Assembly: GCF_000422485.1 (NCBI RefSeq)
Contig: NZ_AULW01000039.1
Location: 1-64,000, forward strand
From: Paenibacillus pasadenensis DSM 19293
Lineage (GTDB): Bacteria > Bacillota > Bacilli > Paenibacillales > Paenibacillaceae
DNA length: 64,000 bases
Reading direction: 5' to 3'
Shown here: positions 9,749 through 22,510 of the stretch, in pieces
How the letters are laid out: each line of letters begins with the position of its first letter
Numbering within the stretch: position 1 is the stretch's first letter
Notes under the pieces: model-generated
Told to the model about the DNA's origin: nothing
What the model saw: only the letters and a program-made list of their open reading frames with translations
Databases searched by the model: none
Position numbers and translations under genes: made by a program

Positions 9749-9776
9749 CCTGACCAATTGACGGAGAGGTGCACTC

Positions 9777-10505
9777 ATGAAAGTTTCCCTGTTCATCACC
9801 TGCCTGAGCGATGCGATCTATCCCCGGGTCGGCGAAGCGATGGCGCGCATTCTGGCGCGGCAAGGCGTCAAGCTGGACTTTCCCAAAGTCCAGACCTGCT
9901 GCGGACAGCCGGCGTACAACAGCGGCTATTGGGACGAGGCGCGCAAGACCGCCCGCACGATCCTCGCCGCATTCCGGGACAGCGACTTCGTCGTCTCGCC
10001 GTCCGGCTCCTGCACGTACATGGTCCATCACTACGAGGAGCTGTTCAAGGACGAGCCGGAGGCGCTGCGCGAGGCGCGGGAGCTCCGCTCCAAAACATAC
10101 GAGTTCACTCAGTTCCTCGTGCAGGTGCTCGGCGTGACCGACATCGGGGCGCGCTTCCCGCATAAGGTGACCTACCATCCGTCCTGCCACGGCAGCCGTC
10201 TGCTCGGCGTCAAGGAGGAGCCGCTCGAGCTGCTGCGCGGCGTCGATGGGCTGCAGCTCGTGCCGCTGCCTTTCGCCGAGGATTGCTGCGGGTTCGGCGG
10301 CACGTTCGCGGTCAAGATGGCGGATATCTCCGGCGCGATGGTGACGGAAAAGGCCGACCATGTGAAAGAGACGGAAGCCGAGGTGCTCGTCGGCCTCGAC
10401 ATGGCCTGCCTGATGAACATCGCCGGCAACCTGCGCCGCCGGGGCGAGCCGGTTCGCGTGCTGCATCTGGCGGAGCTGCTGGAGGAAGGAGCGAGAGTCG
10501 GATGA
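9777..10505 (+). CDS. lutA: L-lactate utilisation protein A (Fe-S oxidoreductase subunit)
   Basis: This 242-residue protein contains two copies of the cysteine-rich CCG domain: CCGQPAYNSG near residue 42 and CCGFGGTFAVK near residue 172, plus conserved HPSCHGSR. These are the hallmarks of LutA/GlpC-type subunits that carry iron-sulfur or haem-linked redox centres. With LutB and LutC it oxidises L-lactate to pyruvate in Bacillus. It begins the lutABC operon, starts at ATG 9777 after GGAGAGG, and overlaps lutB by ATGA. Length is normal for LutA. Confidence 0.95.
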   Translation: MKVSLFITCLSDAIYPRVGEAMARILARQGVKLDFPKVQTCCGQPAYNSGYWDEARKTARTILAAFRDSDFVVSPSGSCTYMVHHYEELFKDEPEALREARELRSKTYEFTQFLVQVLGVTDIGARFPHKVTYHPSCHGSRLLGVKEEPLELLRGVDGLQLVPLPFAEDCCGFGGTFAVKMADISGAMVTEKADHVKETEAEVLVGLDMACLMNIAGNLRRRGEPVRVLHLAELLEEGARVG

Positions 10506-12028
10506 TCAAGGAGCAGGCCAAGCCAGCGCAGCCGGACACGGTGCGCGAGCGGGCTGGACTGGCGCTGAACGACGAGTTCCTCCGCCAGGCGGTCAAGTTC
10601 ACGACCGAGCGGCTGCGCTCGGGCAAAAAGGCGGCGTCCGAGGCGCATGGCCATTGGGACGAATGGCGCGAGCAAGGGCGGCAGATCCGGCTGCATACGA
10701 TCGCGCATCTGGACTATTACTTGAACCTGTTCGCGGACAACGCGCGGGCGAACGGAGTCCAGGTGCATTTCGCGTCGACCGCCGAGGAGGCGGTGTCGCT
10801 GTCGCTCGCGATCGCGGAGTCGGCCGGAGCGCGCTCGGTCGTCAAGTCCAAGTCGATGGTCACCGAGGAGCTCCATCTCAACCATGCGCTGGAGTCGATC
10901 GGCGTCGAGGCGGTGGAGACGGACCTCGGCGAGTACATCATCCAGCTGGCGGGCGAGACGCCGTCGCATATCATCATCCCGGCGATCCACAAGAACCGCT
11001 ACCAGATCGCCGAGCTGCTGTCGGCCGAGGCGGGCGAGACGCTGCCGCCGGATACGACGATCCTCGCGGGCTTCGTGCGGCGCAAGCTGCGCGAGAAGTT
11101 CCTCGAGGCGGACATCGGCATGACCGGCTGCAACTTCGCGATCGCGGAGACGGGGTCGATGGTGCTTTTTGAAAATGAAGGCAACGCCCGCATGGTGTCG
11201 ACCGTGCCGAAAACGCAGATCACCCTCATGGGCATGGAGCGGATCATCCCCTCCTGGGAGGATCTCGAAACGATGGCGACGCTGCTGCCGCGCTCGGCCA
11301 CCGGCCAGCGGCTGACCGTCTACATGTCGGGCATCACGGGGCCGAAGCGCGCGGACGACGCCGACGGTCCGGAGGAGATGCACCTCATCATCCTCGACAA
11401 CGGGCGCTCCAACCAGCTCGGCGACCCGGAATTCCAGGAGCTGCTCAACTGCATCCGCTGCGGGGCTTGCCTGAACGCTTGCCCGGTGTACCGCCACATC
11501 GGCGGCCATGCCTACGGCGGCACGTACAGCGGACCGATCGGAGCGGTGCTGACGCCGGCGCTCAAGAGCAACGTCGCCGAGTGGGACGACATCGCGAGCG
11601 CATCGAGCCTGTGCGGCGCCTGCTATGAGGCGTGTCCGGTCAAGATCCCGCTGCATGACATGCTCGTGTCGCTGCGGCGGCGCAAGGTCGAGGCCGGCCG
11701 CGCCGATGCGCTTGAGACGCTGGGCATGAAAGGCTTCGGAGCGGTCGCCGGCCGCGCCGGCCTCATGGGCGCGGCGCTCGGAGCGGGACGGCTCGGCCAG
11801 CGGCTCGTCGCCCGCGGCGGGGAGATCCGGCTGCGGCTCGGGCCGCTGAAGGGCTGGAACAAGTATCGCGTGACGCCGACGCTGGCGAAGCAGCCTTTCC
11901 GCAAGCGGTGGAGCACGCTGGAGCAGGAGCTGACGGGGGAGCTGCGGGAGATGGACCCGGCGGTGAAAAACCGGCTGGAGGAGCTCGCGCGCCGGGGCGG
12001 GCGCAAAGGAGGAGACTCGCATGGGTGA
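10502..12028 (+). CDS. lutB: L-lactate utilisation protein B (iron-sulfur protein)
   Basis: This 508-residue subunit combines an N-terminal LUD-type domain (about residues 60-300) with a C-terminal ferredoxin-like region holding two 4Fe-4S motifs, CIRCGACLNACPVY and LCGACYEACPVKIP. It is predicted to relay electrons in lactate oxidation with LutA and LutC. The start is ATG 10502, overlapping the lutA stop as ATGA with AAGGAG upstream; a much longer in-frame upstream reading is rejected because it runs through lutA. Size is close to Bacillus LutB, with a slightly longer tail. Confidence 0.95.
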   Translation: MIKEQAKPAQPDTVRERAGLALNDEFLRQAVKFTTERLRSGKKAASEAHGHWDEWREQGRQIRLHTIAHLDYYLNLFADNARANGVQVHFASTAEEAVSLSLAIAESAGARSVVKSKSMVTEELHLNHALESIGVEAVETDLGEYIIQLAGETPSHIIIPAIHKNRYQIAELLSAEAGETLPPDTTILAGFVRRKLREKFLEADIGMTGCNFAIAETGSMVLFENEGNARMVSTVPKTQITLMGMERIIPSWEDLETMATLLPRSATGQRLTVYMSGITGPKRADDADGPEEMHLIILDNGRSNQLGDPEFQELLNCIRCGACLNACPVYRHIGGHAYGGTYSGPIGAVLTPALKSNVAEWDDIASASSLCGACYEACPVKIPLHDMLVSLRRRKVEAGRADALETLGMKGFGAVAGRAGLMGAALGAGRLGQRLVARGGEIRLRLGPLKGWNKYRVTPTLAKQPFRKRWSTLEQELTGELREMDPAVKNRLEELARRGGRKGGDSHG

Positions 12029-12965
12029 GGACATGAAGCGGCAGCAAGCTAGCGCCGCAGGCGGCGAGGGCGTCGGAGCCGGCCGGGCGGTGGATTCGGC
12101 CGCTCAATCGACTGCGTCGACTCGCGAAAGCGCGGCGCCGCCGGAAGCGGCAACTCAAGCGGCCGCATCGGCTGGCCAGAGCGAGTCGGCGCAAGCCGAG
12201 CCGCCCGGCGGCACGGCGCCGCCGGAGTCGGCCGCGAGTCGGCGCGAATGGCTGAGCGAGCTGGAGGAGCAGTCCAAGCGGCGCCAGCAGGCGTTCATGG
12301 ACGGCATCGCGGCCAAGCTCGGCCGGCCGCGGCAGCTGGAGCGGCCGGTGCAGCCGCGGCGCGGCGCGCCTGCGTTCTGGCGCGAGTTCCAGTGGAGCCC
12401 GGAGGAGCGGGCGGCCAAGCTGCGCGAGCATTTCGAGGCGGCGGGAGGCAAGCTCGCGGAGCTGCCGGACCTGGAGGCGGCGGGCCGCTTCATCGCCGAG
12501 CAGGCGCGGGAGATGAAGGCGCGGCGCATCCTGCGGCAGGACGAGGCGGAGCTCGCGCGGCTCGGCCTGGAGCCCGCGCTCGAGCCCGAAGGCTGCGAGG
12601 TGCGCGTCTGGAACGAGGACGGCGCAGGCCGCGAGAGCTGGCTGCCGCGGGCGGCGGAAGCCGACTTCGGCGTCGTGCTCGCCGACGGAGCGGCGGCGTA
12701 CACCGGCTCGGTGTGCGTCCGCTCCGCTCCCCACAAGGGGCGCAGCGTCAGCCTGCTGCCGACGGCGCTGTTCGTCGTGCTGCCGCGCGAGCGGCTCGCC
12801 ACCCGGCTCGGCGAGCTGCTGCTGCCGCTCGACGAGGCGGGACGGGAGGCGATGCCGGCGGGCGTGCATTTCATCTCCGGACCGAGCCGCTCGGCCGACA
12901 TCGAGAACGACCTGACGATCGGCGTGCACGGCCCCGGCATTGTCACGATCCTGCTCATCGGGTAG
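12021..12965 (+). CDS. lutC: L-lactate utilisation protein C (LUD domain)
   Basis: This 314-residue LUD-domain protein carries the conserved C-terminal signature SGPSRSADIENDLTIGVHGP. It is the third component of the lactate oxidation complex. Start ATG 12021 follows AAAGGAGG and overlaps lutB by eight bases. About the first 75 residues are an Ala/Gly/Ser/Glu-rich, low-complexity extension not found in ordinary LutC proteins of about 240 residues; the conserved part begins near SELEEQSKRRQQAFMDGIA. An internal start is possible, but only the first ATG has a strong binding site. Confidence 0.93.
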   Translation: MGEDMKRQQASAAGGEGVGAGRAVDSAAQSTASTRESAAPPEAATQAAASAGQSESAQAEPPGGTAPPESAASRREWLSELEEQSKRRQQAFMDGIAAKLGRPRQLERPVQPRRGAPAFWREFQWSPEERAAKLREHFEAAGGKLAELPDLEAAGRFIAEQAREMKARRILRQDEAELARLGLEPALEPEGCEVRVWNEDGAGRESWLPRAAEADFGVVLADGAAAYTGSVCVRSAPHKGRSVSLLPTALFVVLPRERLATRLGELLLPLDEAGREAMPAGVHFISGPSRSADIENDLTIGVHGPGIVTILLIG

Positions 12966-12992
12966 CATGGAGGGCAAAGGGGGACGGCAGCC

Positions 12993-13703
12993 GTGGAGGT
13001 AAAGCCGCTGAACAAGCAAAATCACTATGAAGCGATCGCCGGGCAGCTGCGCCGGCTGATCGACGACGGCAGCGTCAAGCCGGGCGACAAGCTGCCCTCG
13101 GCCCGCGAGCTGTCGGAGCGCTTCGGCGTCGGGCGGTCGACGATGCGGGAGGCGCTGAGCGCGCTCAAGGCGATGGGCTACATCGACATCCGCCAGGGCG
13201 GCGGCAGCGTCGTGCGTCCGCCGGAAGAGCGGGCGGGCGGCCTGCCGCCGCTGCTCGCGGCCGCCGGCGCGACGCGCGAGGAGCTGCTGGAGCTGCTGGA
13301 GGCGAGGCGCTCGCTGGAGCTGGCGAACGTCGCGCTCGCGGCCCGCAAGCGCAGCGCGGACGACGTCGCCCGGCTGCGCGAGCTGGCCGAGGGCATGAGC
13401 GGCACGCTCGGCGACGACCTCGAGGGCGAGCGCTACGACATGGAGTTCCATCTGGCGCTGGCCCATGCGACCGGCAACCGCATGATGGCGCGGCTGTACG
13501 AGTCGCTGATGGCGCCGATCGAGCGGGCGATCCGCGCCGTGCGCCGGACGGAGCTGTATGCGAGCCGCGAGGTCGCAGGAAGGCTCGCCGACGCGCATGA
13601 GCGCATCCTGCTGGCGGTGGAGGCGGGCGACGAAGCGCTCGCCGCCGCCGAGATGCAGGCCCATCTGGAGCATGTGGAGCGGATCGTGATGAAGCATCTT
13701 TGA
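12993..13703 (+). CDS. GntR-family regulator, FadR subfamily (probable lut operon regulator)
   Basis: This 236-residue repressor-type protein has an N-terminal winged helix (residues about 10-75; KPGDKLPSARELSERFGVGRSTMREALSALKAMGYI) and an all-helical FadR/FCD effector domain. FCD metal-ligand positions are suggested by the Asp and His residues in MEFHLALAHATGNRMM and ADAHERIL. The GTG start at 12993 is preceded by AAAGGGGG. It sits 27 bases after lutC in the same direction, like lactate-responsive regulators encoded with lutABC. The palindrome TTGTCTGACAA upstream of lutA is a plausible target. Confidence 0.88.
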   Translation: MEVKPLNKQNHYEAIAGQLRRLIDDGSVKPGDKLPSARELSERFGVGRSTMREALSALKAMGYIDIRQGGGSVVRPPEERAGGLPPLLAAAGATREELLELLEARRSLELANVALAARKRSADDVARLRELAEGMSGTLGDDLEGERYDMEFHLALAHATGNRMMARLYESLMAPIERAIRAVRRTELYASREVAGRLADAHERILLAVEAGDEALAAAEMQAHLEHVERIVMKHL

Positions 13704-13748
13704 TTTCGGGTAAGGAAAGGCAATCACTATCCGACAGGAGCTGAGCGC

Positions 13749-14729
<981 letters not shown>

Positions 14730-14802
14730 CGGCAGAGGAGCGGGTTTCGGACGCCGAGAGCAGCTTTTGCCATTCATTCCAAAATATCGGCATGCCAAAA
14801 CC

Positions 14803-14842
14803 AAACAGCCTGCGGACCGATCGGTCCGCAGGCTGTTTTTTT
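14803..14842. terminator. Bidirectional intrinsic terminator
   Basis: AACAGCCTGCGGACC-GATC-GGTCCGCAGGCTGTT is a perfect stem followed by TTTTTT on the plus strand, and by a T-rich stretch on the minus strand. It separates the convergent oxidoreductase and catalase-like genes. Confidence 0.92.
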
Positions 14843-14856
14843 GACATTTGCGCCGG

Positions 14857-15804
14857 CTAAATGCCCTTCATGCGGCGCTCATAGCTGACCGCGTACGCCT
14901 CGCGGCGGAAGCTCAGAATCGGATCGGGGGTAATCTCGATCCCTTGCCCGGTCGCGGTCGGGTCCATGAGCAGCCCTGCCGGCTCGTCCGTCAGCTCCGC
15001 AATCGACAGATGGCCGATATCGAGCGTCGGCCGATCGGCCGGCCAGCGCGCGCTGGAGTCGTCCACCGGATCCCACGGCTCGCCAAGCGCGATCCGCAGC
15101 GTGAAGCCGGCCGGCAGCTTCTCCAGCCGCTCGCGCAGCTCGTCCTCCAGGTAGTCCTTGCTTGCTGCCGCCGTCTTCAGCAGAGGCAGATAGGCCACCT
15201 CGGCATCCGGGATCCACTCGTACTTGACCGGCTGCTTGCGCCCCTCGCCGTCGACGAGGTAGAACGCATGGATCGAATGGTACGGCACGGAGGCGAAGCT
15301 CGCGGGCGGCTTCAGCTCGGAGAGGATCGTCAGCGCCTCGCCGGCATGGGGAAAGCTTCCGAGCAGCGACTTCAGCCGCTCCTTGACGGACAAGCCGTCG
15401 CGGGCCAGATCGCGAGCGGCGAGCATCATCTCGAGGAACGACTCCGGCGTACGGGCGACGAACACGGACGCGGTCACCGCCACGATGACCGGCTTTACGC
15501 CGGCGGAGTCGGGGCGCTGGAACTGCACGGCCATTCCTTTGGCGGGAGAGAGCAGGTCCCTCGTCGACGGGTCGGAGGCGCTATTGGAAAAGCGCACTAC
15601 GACGTCGCTCGGCTCCCGCTGCAGATGCGCGGCGCCGGTCAGGCGGGCGGCCTCGCCGCTTGGCGTGAACACGCCGCGGGCGCAGATGCCGCGGGCATGC
15701 GCGCGGCGCTGGCCGGGGTGGCTCCCGGCCAGCTCCTCGATGGCGTCGACCGAGCGGGCCGGCAGCTCGGCGGGAGAGGGCATCGGTTCTTTCGGTGCGG
15801 TCAT
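14857..15804 (-). CDS. Catalase-family haem peroxidase (SrpA-like, small)
   Basis: This 315-residue protein keeps the catalase core but lacks the C-terminal domain of full-length enzymes. Recognisable parts are the distal His region (GQRRAHARGICARGVFTP), the haem-pocket motif VVRFSNSASDPSTRD..GMAVQF, and the C-terminal PILSFRREAYAVSYERR, where Tyr is expected to be the haem ligand. Members of this group act as organic-peroxide peroxidases more than as catalases. No signal peptide is seen. ATG 15804 follows AAAGGAGA. It is transcribed in the same direction as the upstream protease but separated by the repeat region. Confidence 0.87.
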   Translation of the reverse strand: MTAPKEPMPSPAELPARSVDAIEELAGSHPGQRRAHARGICARGVFTPSGEAARLTGAAHLQREPSDVVVRFSNSASDPSTRDLLSPAKGMAVQFQRPDSAGVKPVIVAVTASVFVARTPESFLEMMLAARDLARDGLSVKERLKSLLGSFPHAGEALTILSELKPPASFASVPYHSIHAFYLVDGEGRKQPVKYEWIPDAEVAYLPLLKTAAASKDYLEDELRERLEKLPAGFTLRIALGEPWDPVDDSSARWPADRPTLDIGHLSIAELTDEPAGLLMDPTATGQGIEITPDPILSFRREAYAVSYERRMKGI

Positions 15805-15890
15805 GGCGATTCTCCTTTGCGGACGGGATGGTCGGATCTTCTCCTTCTACCCGCTTCGCCGCAGCGTCCAATCGCCTCGCCGGTTTCTAC

Positions 15891-17982
<2,092 letters not shown>

Positions 17983-18207
17983 ATGGGAGCAGAGGAAATT
18001 CGATCGAAGGAGGATGTCTTGGCGATGTTGGACGCTCTGCTGCAGGAGCGCTCGTCGTTCAGCTGGGACCATTTCTACTCGGATCGGGAGCGGAATACAA
18101 AAAAAGCGCCGGAAGCGGATGCTTCCGGCGCGGAAAGGGAAAAATCTTACTTCTGCTCGCTCAGCATCTGGCGCAGAACGGTCTGCAGGATGCCGCCGTT
18201 GCGGTAG
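17983..18207 (+). pseudogene. N-terminal remnant of a SAM-dependent methyltransferase
   Basis: An ATG at 17983 with AGAAGGGG upstream opens a 74-codon frame. Its first 35 or so residues (MGAEEIRSKEDVLAMLDALL, then SFSWDHFYSDRE) resemble the N-terminus of class I methyltransferases common in Paenibacillus, in which a Trp-rich FYSDR segment precedes the Rossmann core. The frame then runs into the aconitase terminator at 18098-18131 and the 3' end of acnA on the opposite strand. The SAM-binding glycine motif and all later domains are absent. This is interpreted as a gene cut off by a deletion or rearrangement; the family assignment is from memory of the motif and is moderate. Confidence 0.5.
18098..18131 (-). 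terminator. Intrinsic terminator of acnA
   Basis: On the minus strand GCGCCGGAAGC-ATCC-GCTTCCGGCGC is a perfect 11-bp stem followed by a run of seven T. It lies 15 bases after the aconitase stop, inside the remnant methyltransferase frame. Confidence 0.92.
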
Positions 18208-20861
18208 TAGTCGACCTCCACGAGGGAGTCCAGACGTACCGTAACCTGGAACTGGAAGCTGCTGCCGTCTTCGCGGGTCGCGGTGACGGTCACTTGGTCG
18301 CCAGGCTTCACGTCGTTCGTGAGGCCTTCGATGTCGAAGGTCTCGCGGCCGGTGATGCCGAGCGTCTTCCAGCCTTGGCCTTCTTGGAAGCAGAGCGGCA
18401 GGACGCCCATGCCGACGAGGTTCGCGCGGTGGATCCGCTCGAAGCTCTCGGTGATGACGGCCTTCACGCCGAGCAGGAACGTGCCCTTGGCGGCCCAGTC
18501 GCGGGAGCTGCCGGTGCCGTATTCCTTGCCGCCGATGACGATCAGGTTCGTCTTGTCGGCCTGGTACTTCATCGAGGCTTCGTAGACGGACGTCACTTCG
18601 TCGGTCGGCAGGTAGGTCGTGAAGCTGCCCTCGGTGCCCGGAGCGACCTGGTTGCGGATGCGGATGTTCGCGAACGTACCGCGCACCATGACCTCATGAT
18701 GGCCGCGACGGGAGCCGTAGGAGTTGAAGTCCTTCTTCTCGACGCCGTGCTCCAGGAGGTACTTGCCGCCCGGATAGTCGGCGCGGATGCTGCCGGCCGG
18801 GGAGATGTGGTCCGTCGTGACGGAATCGCCCATCAGGAGCAGCGTCTTGGCATGCTTGATGTCCGCGACGTCGCGGATGCCGTCCGCCAGGTTCTCGAAG
18901 AACGGCGGGTTGGCAATGTAGGTGGAGTCCTCATCCCACTCGTACAGCTCGCCTTCCGGCACCGGAATCTGGTTCCAGCGCTCGTTATGCGTGTAGACGT
19001 TGTCGTACTTGTCGCGGAACATCTGAGGCGTGATCGCCGAGCTGGCGGCATTGGCGATCTCCTCGGAGGAAGGCCAGATGTCGCGCAGGTAGACCGGCTC
19101 GCCTTGCTGATCGTGGCCGATCGGCTCGTTCGCGAAGTCGATGTTGACCGTGCCGGCCAGAGCATAGGCGACGACGAGCGGCGGGGACGCCAGGTAGTTC
19201 GCCTTGATCTGGGCATGGATGCGGCCCTCGAAGTTCCGGTTGCCGGACAGGACGGCCGCGACGGTCATGTCGTTGTCGGCGATCGCCTGGCTGACATCCT
19301 CCGGCAGCGGACCGGAGTTGCCGATGCACGTCGCGCAGCCGTAGCCGGCTACATGGAATCCGAGCTGCTCGAGGTACGGCAGCAGTCCAGCCTTCACGAG
19401 GTAGTCGGTGACGACGAGCGAGCCTGGCGTCAGCGAGCTTTTTACGTACTCCGGCTTCACGAGGCCTTTCTCGACGGCCTTTTTGGCGACGAGGCCGGCG
19501 CCGAGCATGACGCTCGGGTTGGACGTGTTCGTGCAGCTCGTGATGGCGGCGAGCACGACGGCGCCCGTTCCCATCTTGCTCACTTTGCCGTTCGCATGCT
19601 TGATCTCGACGACTTCCTCGATCTTGGCGTCGGACAGGCCGTAGCCGCCCTTGTCGACCGGCGTGCGCACGGTGCTGTTCCAAGCTTCCTTCATGGCGGT
19701 CAGCTCGATGCGGTCCTGCGGACGCTTCGGACCGGCCAGGGAAGGCACGATCGTGGACAGGTCAAGCTCGATGACGTCGGTGAACGTCGGGTCCGGCGTA
19801 TCGTCGGTGCGGAACATGCCTTGCGCCTTGTAGTACGCTTCGACGAGCTCGATCTGCTCCTCGGTGCGGCCCGTCTGGCGGAGGAAGTTCAGCGTGATCG
19901 CATCGACCGGGAAGAAGCCGACCGTCGCGCCGTACTCCGGAGCCATGTTGGCGACCGTCGCGCGGTCCGGCAGGCTGATGTTGGACAGGCCGGGGCCGAA
20001 GAACTCGACGAACTTGCCGACGACGCCGCGCTTGCGGAGAATCTCGGTGACGGTCAGCGCCAGGTCGGTCGCGGTCGCGCCCTCGGCGAGCATGCCTGTC
20101 AGCTTGAAGCCGATGACTTCAGGCGCGACGAAGTAGAGCGGCTGGCCGAGCATGCCGGCTTCCGCCTCGATGCCGCCGACGCCCCAGCCGACGACGCCAA
20201 GGCCGTTGATCATCGTCGTGTGGGAGTCGGTGCCGACGAGGGAGTCCGGGAAGACGACGGTCTCGCCGTCAATGACCTTGGTCGCGGCTACAGAGGCGAG
20301 ATACTCCAGGTTGACCTGGTGGACGATGCCCGTATCCGGCGGCACGGCCCGGAAGTTGTCGAACGCGGTCTGCGCCCAGCGGAAGAACTTGTAGCGCTCG
20401 GCGTTGCGCTCGAACTCGATGCGCTGGTTGATCTCAAGCGCGTCCGGCGAGCCGAACGCGTCGACCATGACGGAGTGGTCGATGACGAGGTCGACCGGCA
20501 CGAGCGGATTGATCTTTTTCGGATCTCCGCCGTTTTTCTTGACGGTCTCGCGCATGGCGGCCAGGTCGACGACGACCGGCACGCCGGTCAGATCCTGCAG
20601 CACGATGCGGGCGGGGATGAACGGGATTTCCTTGTCCTCGCGCTTCTGAGCCCAGTTCATGAGCTGCGAGACGTGGTCGGCGGTAATGCCGCGTCCGTCG
20701 AACTGGCGGATGGCGCCCTCGAGCAGGACTTTAATGGAGACAGGCAGCTTGGAGATGGATCCGTGTCCCTTCTCTTCCAGGCCTTCCAGGCGGTAGTACG
20801 TGTACGACTTGCCGCCGACTTCCAGCGTGGAACGGACAGAATACTGGTTCTGCAATGGCAT
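18147..20861 (-). CDS. acnA: Aconitate hydratase A
   Basis: This 904-residue enzyme isomerises citrate and isocitrate in the TCA cycle and belongs to the AcnA/IRP1 branch. The 4Fe-4S ligands are visible in [16 protein letters not shown] and [16 protein letters not shown]. Other signatures are [28 protein letters not shown] (given here only in part as [12 protein letters not shown]) and the C-terminal swivel-domain motif [14 protein letters not shown]. The start at ATG 20861 ([11 protein letters not shown]) matches family length of about 905; the longer upstream reading is not supported. Its own terminator follows. Bacillus homologues are repressed by CcpC and CodY; no such site is claimed here. 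Confidence 0.96.
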   Translation of the reverse strand: MPLQNQYSVRSTLEVGGKSYTYYRLEGLEEKGHGSISKLPVSIKVLLEGAIRQFDGRGITADHVSQLMNWAQKREDKEIPFIPARIVLQDLTGVPVVVDLAAMRETVKKNGGDPKKINPLVPVDLVIDHSVMVDAFGSPDALEINQRIEFERNAERYKFFRWAQTAFDNFRAVPPDTGIVHQVNLEYLASVAATKVIDGETVVFPDSLVGTDSHTTMINGLGVVGWGVGGIEAEAGMLGQPLYFVAPEVIGFKLTGMLAEGATATDLALTVTEILRKRGVVGKFVEFFGPGLSNISLPDRATVANMAPEYGATVGFFPVDAITLNFLRQTGRTEEQIELVEAYYKAQGMFRTDDTPDPTFTDVIELDLSTIVPSLAGPKRPQDRIELTAMKEAWNSTVRTPVDKGGYGLSDAKIEEVVEIKHANGKVSKMGTGAVVLAAITSCTNTSNPSVMLGAGLVAKKAVEKGLVKPEYVKSSLTPGSLVVTDYLVKAGLLPYLEQLGFHVAGYGCATCIGNSGPLPEDVSQAIADNDMTVAAVLSGNRNFEGRIHAQIKANYLASPPLVVAYALAGTVNIDFANEPIGHDQQGEPVYLRDIWPSSEEIANAASSAITPQMFRDKYDNVYTHNERWNQIPVPEGELYEWDEDSTYIANPPFFENLADGIRDVADIKHAKTLLLMGDSVTTDHISPAGSIRADYPGGKYLLEHGVEKKDFNSYGSRRGHHEVMVRGTFANIRIRNQVAPGTEGSFTTYLPTDEVTSVYEASMKYQADKTNLIVIGGKEYGTGSSRDWAAKGTFLLGVKAVITESFERIHRANLVGMGVLPLCFQEGQGWKTLGITGRETFDIEGLTNDVKPGDQVTVTATREDGSSFQFQVTVRLDSLVEVDYYRNGGILQTVLRQMLSEQK

Positions 20862-21230
20862 CAGGCTTATGCTCCCCTCAGGCGGATTTGCAATTGATGA
20901 AACGAAAGTGTGGCTGCGGGAGCGTCGGGTGGGCGACTCCAGGCAGGCGTGAAACGCGGCCGGCCGGACATGACGAAGCGCCGGGGGGCGGAACTTCCGG
21001 CAAACAGGCATCGGTCAGGCATGGTTTCACACAGTAAAACTTCATTTCAAAAACCGCTTTAACCTTATTATAAACGGAACGGTGCGGATTCGTAAAGGGA
21101 TGAAAGCTGAATCCAGAAGGCTTTCCCACCCGTATAAGAGCGTCATGGCCCGCTTAGTATTTGCAGTCGCAGGGCCGGATGATTATGATGTGGGGAACAG
21201 CAATACTTGGCATAATTGGAGGGAAGCCTT
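20862..21230. promoter_or_regulatory. Divergent control region of acnA and the AI-2E family gene
   Basis: On the minus strand a perfect -10 box TATAAT lies at 21072-21067, with a weak TTACGA 17 bp upstream, giving acnA a leader of about 200 bases. The -10 box is centred in a short palindrome TTATTATAA (21065-21073). The region nearer 21100-21230 carries the start of the divergent gene; its promoter is not obvious. Confidence 0.5.
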
Positions 21231-22433
21231 TTGGACCAAATCCAGCAGGAGCGCCAGGAAGAAGCGCGCTTCAACCGATTCCGCACCTTTTTCATCAACA
21301 ACAAGTTCGTCCTGTTTCTGCTCGTCCTGCTTCTGGTCAGCATCAACGTCTACGTCCTGGCGCATATCACGTTCATCTTCGCTCCGCTGATCGTCCTGGT
21401 GAAGACGGTGCTGCTGCCGCTCCTGCTGGCCGGAGTCGCCTATTATCTGCTCAATCCGCTCGTCGACTGGATGGAAAAGAGAGGCATGAAGCGAGGCTGG
21501 ATCATCGCGGCGCTCTACGTCATCATCCTCGGCCTGCTGACGCTGCTCGTCACGATCGTCGTTCCCGTCGTCCGGGAGCAGATCCAAGGACTGATCGACA
21601 ACGTGCCTGCCTATACGAAGTACGTGCAGGACACGTTCGCGCGCTATCTCGGCAACGATACCGTGACGGAGCTTCAACGGGAGTTCAACTTCGATCCGCA
21701 GCAGCTCGCCCGGGAGGTGTCCCAGCGCGCCGGCTCGATCGTGCAGACGACGCTGACCAACATCGGCGGCTTCCTTGGCACCGTGACGGAGTTCGTGCTC
21801 GCGCTCGTGACGCTGCCGTTCATCCTGTTCTACATGCTGAGGGACGGCCGCAGGCTGCCGGAGTTCATCCTCAAGCTGCTGCCGACGGGGCTGCGTCCGG
21901 AAACGCGCCGCGTGCTGAGCGAGTCCAATGACCAGATCAGCTCGTACATCCGCGGCCAGATCATCGTCAGCATCTGCATCGGCTGCCTGCTGTACGTCGG
22001 CTATCTCGTCATCGGGCTCGAGTACTCGCTCATCCTCGCCATCGTCGCCGCGTGCACGGCGGTCGTGCCGTACATCGGGCCGGCGATCGCGATCACGCCT
22101 GCGCTCGTCGTAGCGGCGTTCACCTCGCCGATCATGCTGCTCAAGATGATCGCCGTCTGGACGATCGTGCAGCTGATCGAGGGCAAGTTCATCTCGCCGC
22201 AGGTGATGGGCAAGTCGCTCAAGATCCATCCGATCACGATCATCTTCGTCATCCTGACGTCGGGCAAGCTGTTCGGCTTCCTCGGCATCATCCTGGCCGT
22301 GCCCGGCTATGCCGTGCTCAAGGTGTTCGTCACGCATCTGTTCCGCTGGTTCATGGTCAACTCCAAGCTGTACGGACCCGAGCCGGAGTACAAGATTCTA
22401 GGCGTCAAGCGCGATAGCGACCTGCTGCCGTGA
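21231..22433 (+). CDS. AI-2E family transporter (membrane permease, PF01594-type)
   Basis: This 400-residue integral membrane protein belongs to the large AI-2E/UPF0118 family, whose members include quorum-signal exporters and Na+/H+ antiporters. Paired N-terminal helices (about residues 20-75), a soluble segment (100-175) and a cluster of C-terminal helices containing VPYIGPAIAITPAL and LIEGKFISPQVMGKSL match the family. The start is TTG at 21231 because GGAGGG ends eight bases upstream; another TTG at 21216 would place the SD inside the coding region. It stands alone and ends in a terminator. Confidence 0.9.
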   Translation: MDQIQQERQEEARFNRFRTFFINNKFVLFLLVLLLVSINVYVLAHITFIFAPLIVLVKTVLLPLLLAGVAYYLLNPLVDWMEKRGMKRGWIIAALYVIILGLLTLLVTIVVPVVREQIQGLIDNVPAYTKYVQDTFARYLGNDTVTELQREFNFDPQQLAREVSQRAGSIVQTTLTNIGGFLGTVTEFVLALVTLPFILFYMLRDGRRLPEFILKLLPTGLRPETRRVLSESNDQISSYIRGQIIVSICIGCLLYVGYLVIGLEYSLILAIVAACTAVVPYIGPAIAITPALVVAAFTSPIMLLKMIAVWTIVQLIEGKFISPQVMGKSLKIHPITIIFVILTSGKLFGFLGIILAVPGYAVLKVFVTHLFRWFMVNSKLYGPEPEYKILGVKRDSDLLP

Positions 22434-22440
22434 CGGCATG

Positions 22441-22479
22441 AAAAAAGACGCTCCGCCTGAATAGGCGGAACGTCTTTTT
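22441..22479 (+). terminator. Intrinsic terminator, probably bidirectional
   Basis: AAAAAAGACG-C-TCCGCCT, loop GAAT, AGGCGGA-A-CGTCTTTTT. It begins seven bases after the AI-2E family stop and has A and T runs on either side, so it can also serve the convergent LytTR gene. Confidence 0.9.
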
Positions 22480-22510
22480 CTCATTCGCGCGGCCAGCGGC
22501 GGCGAGGCCG

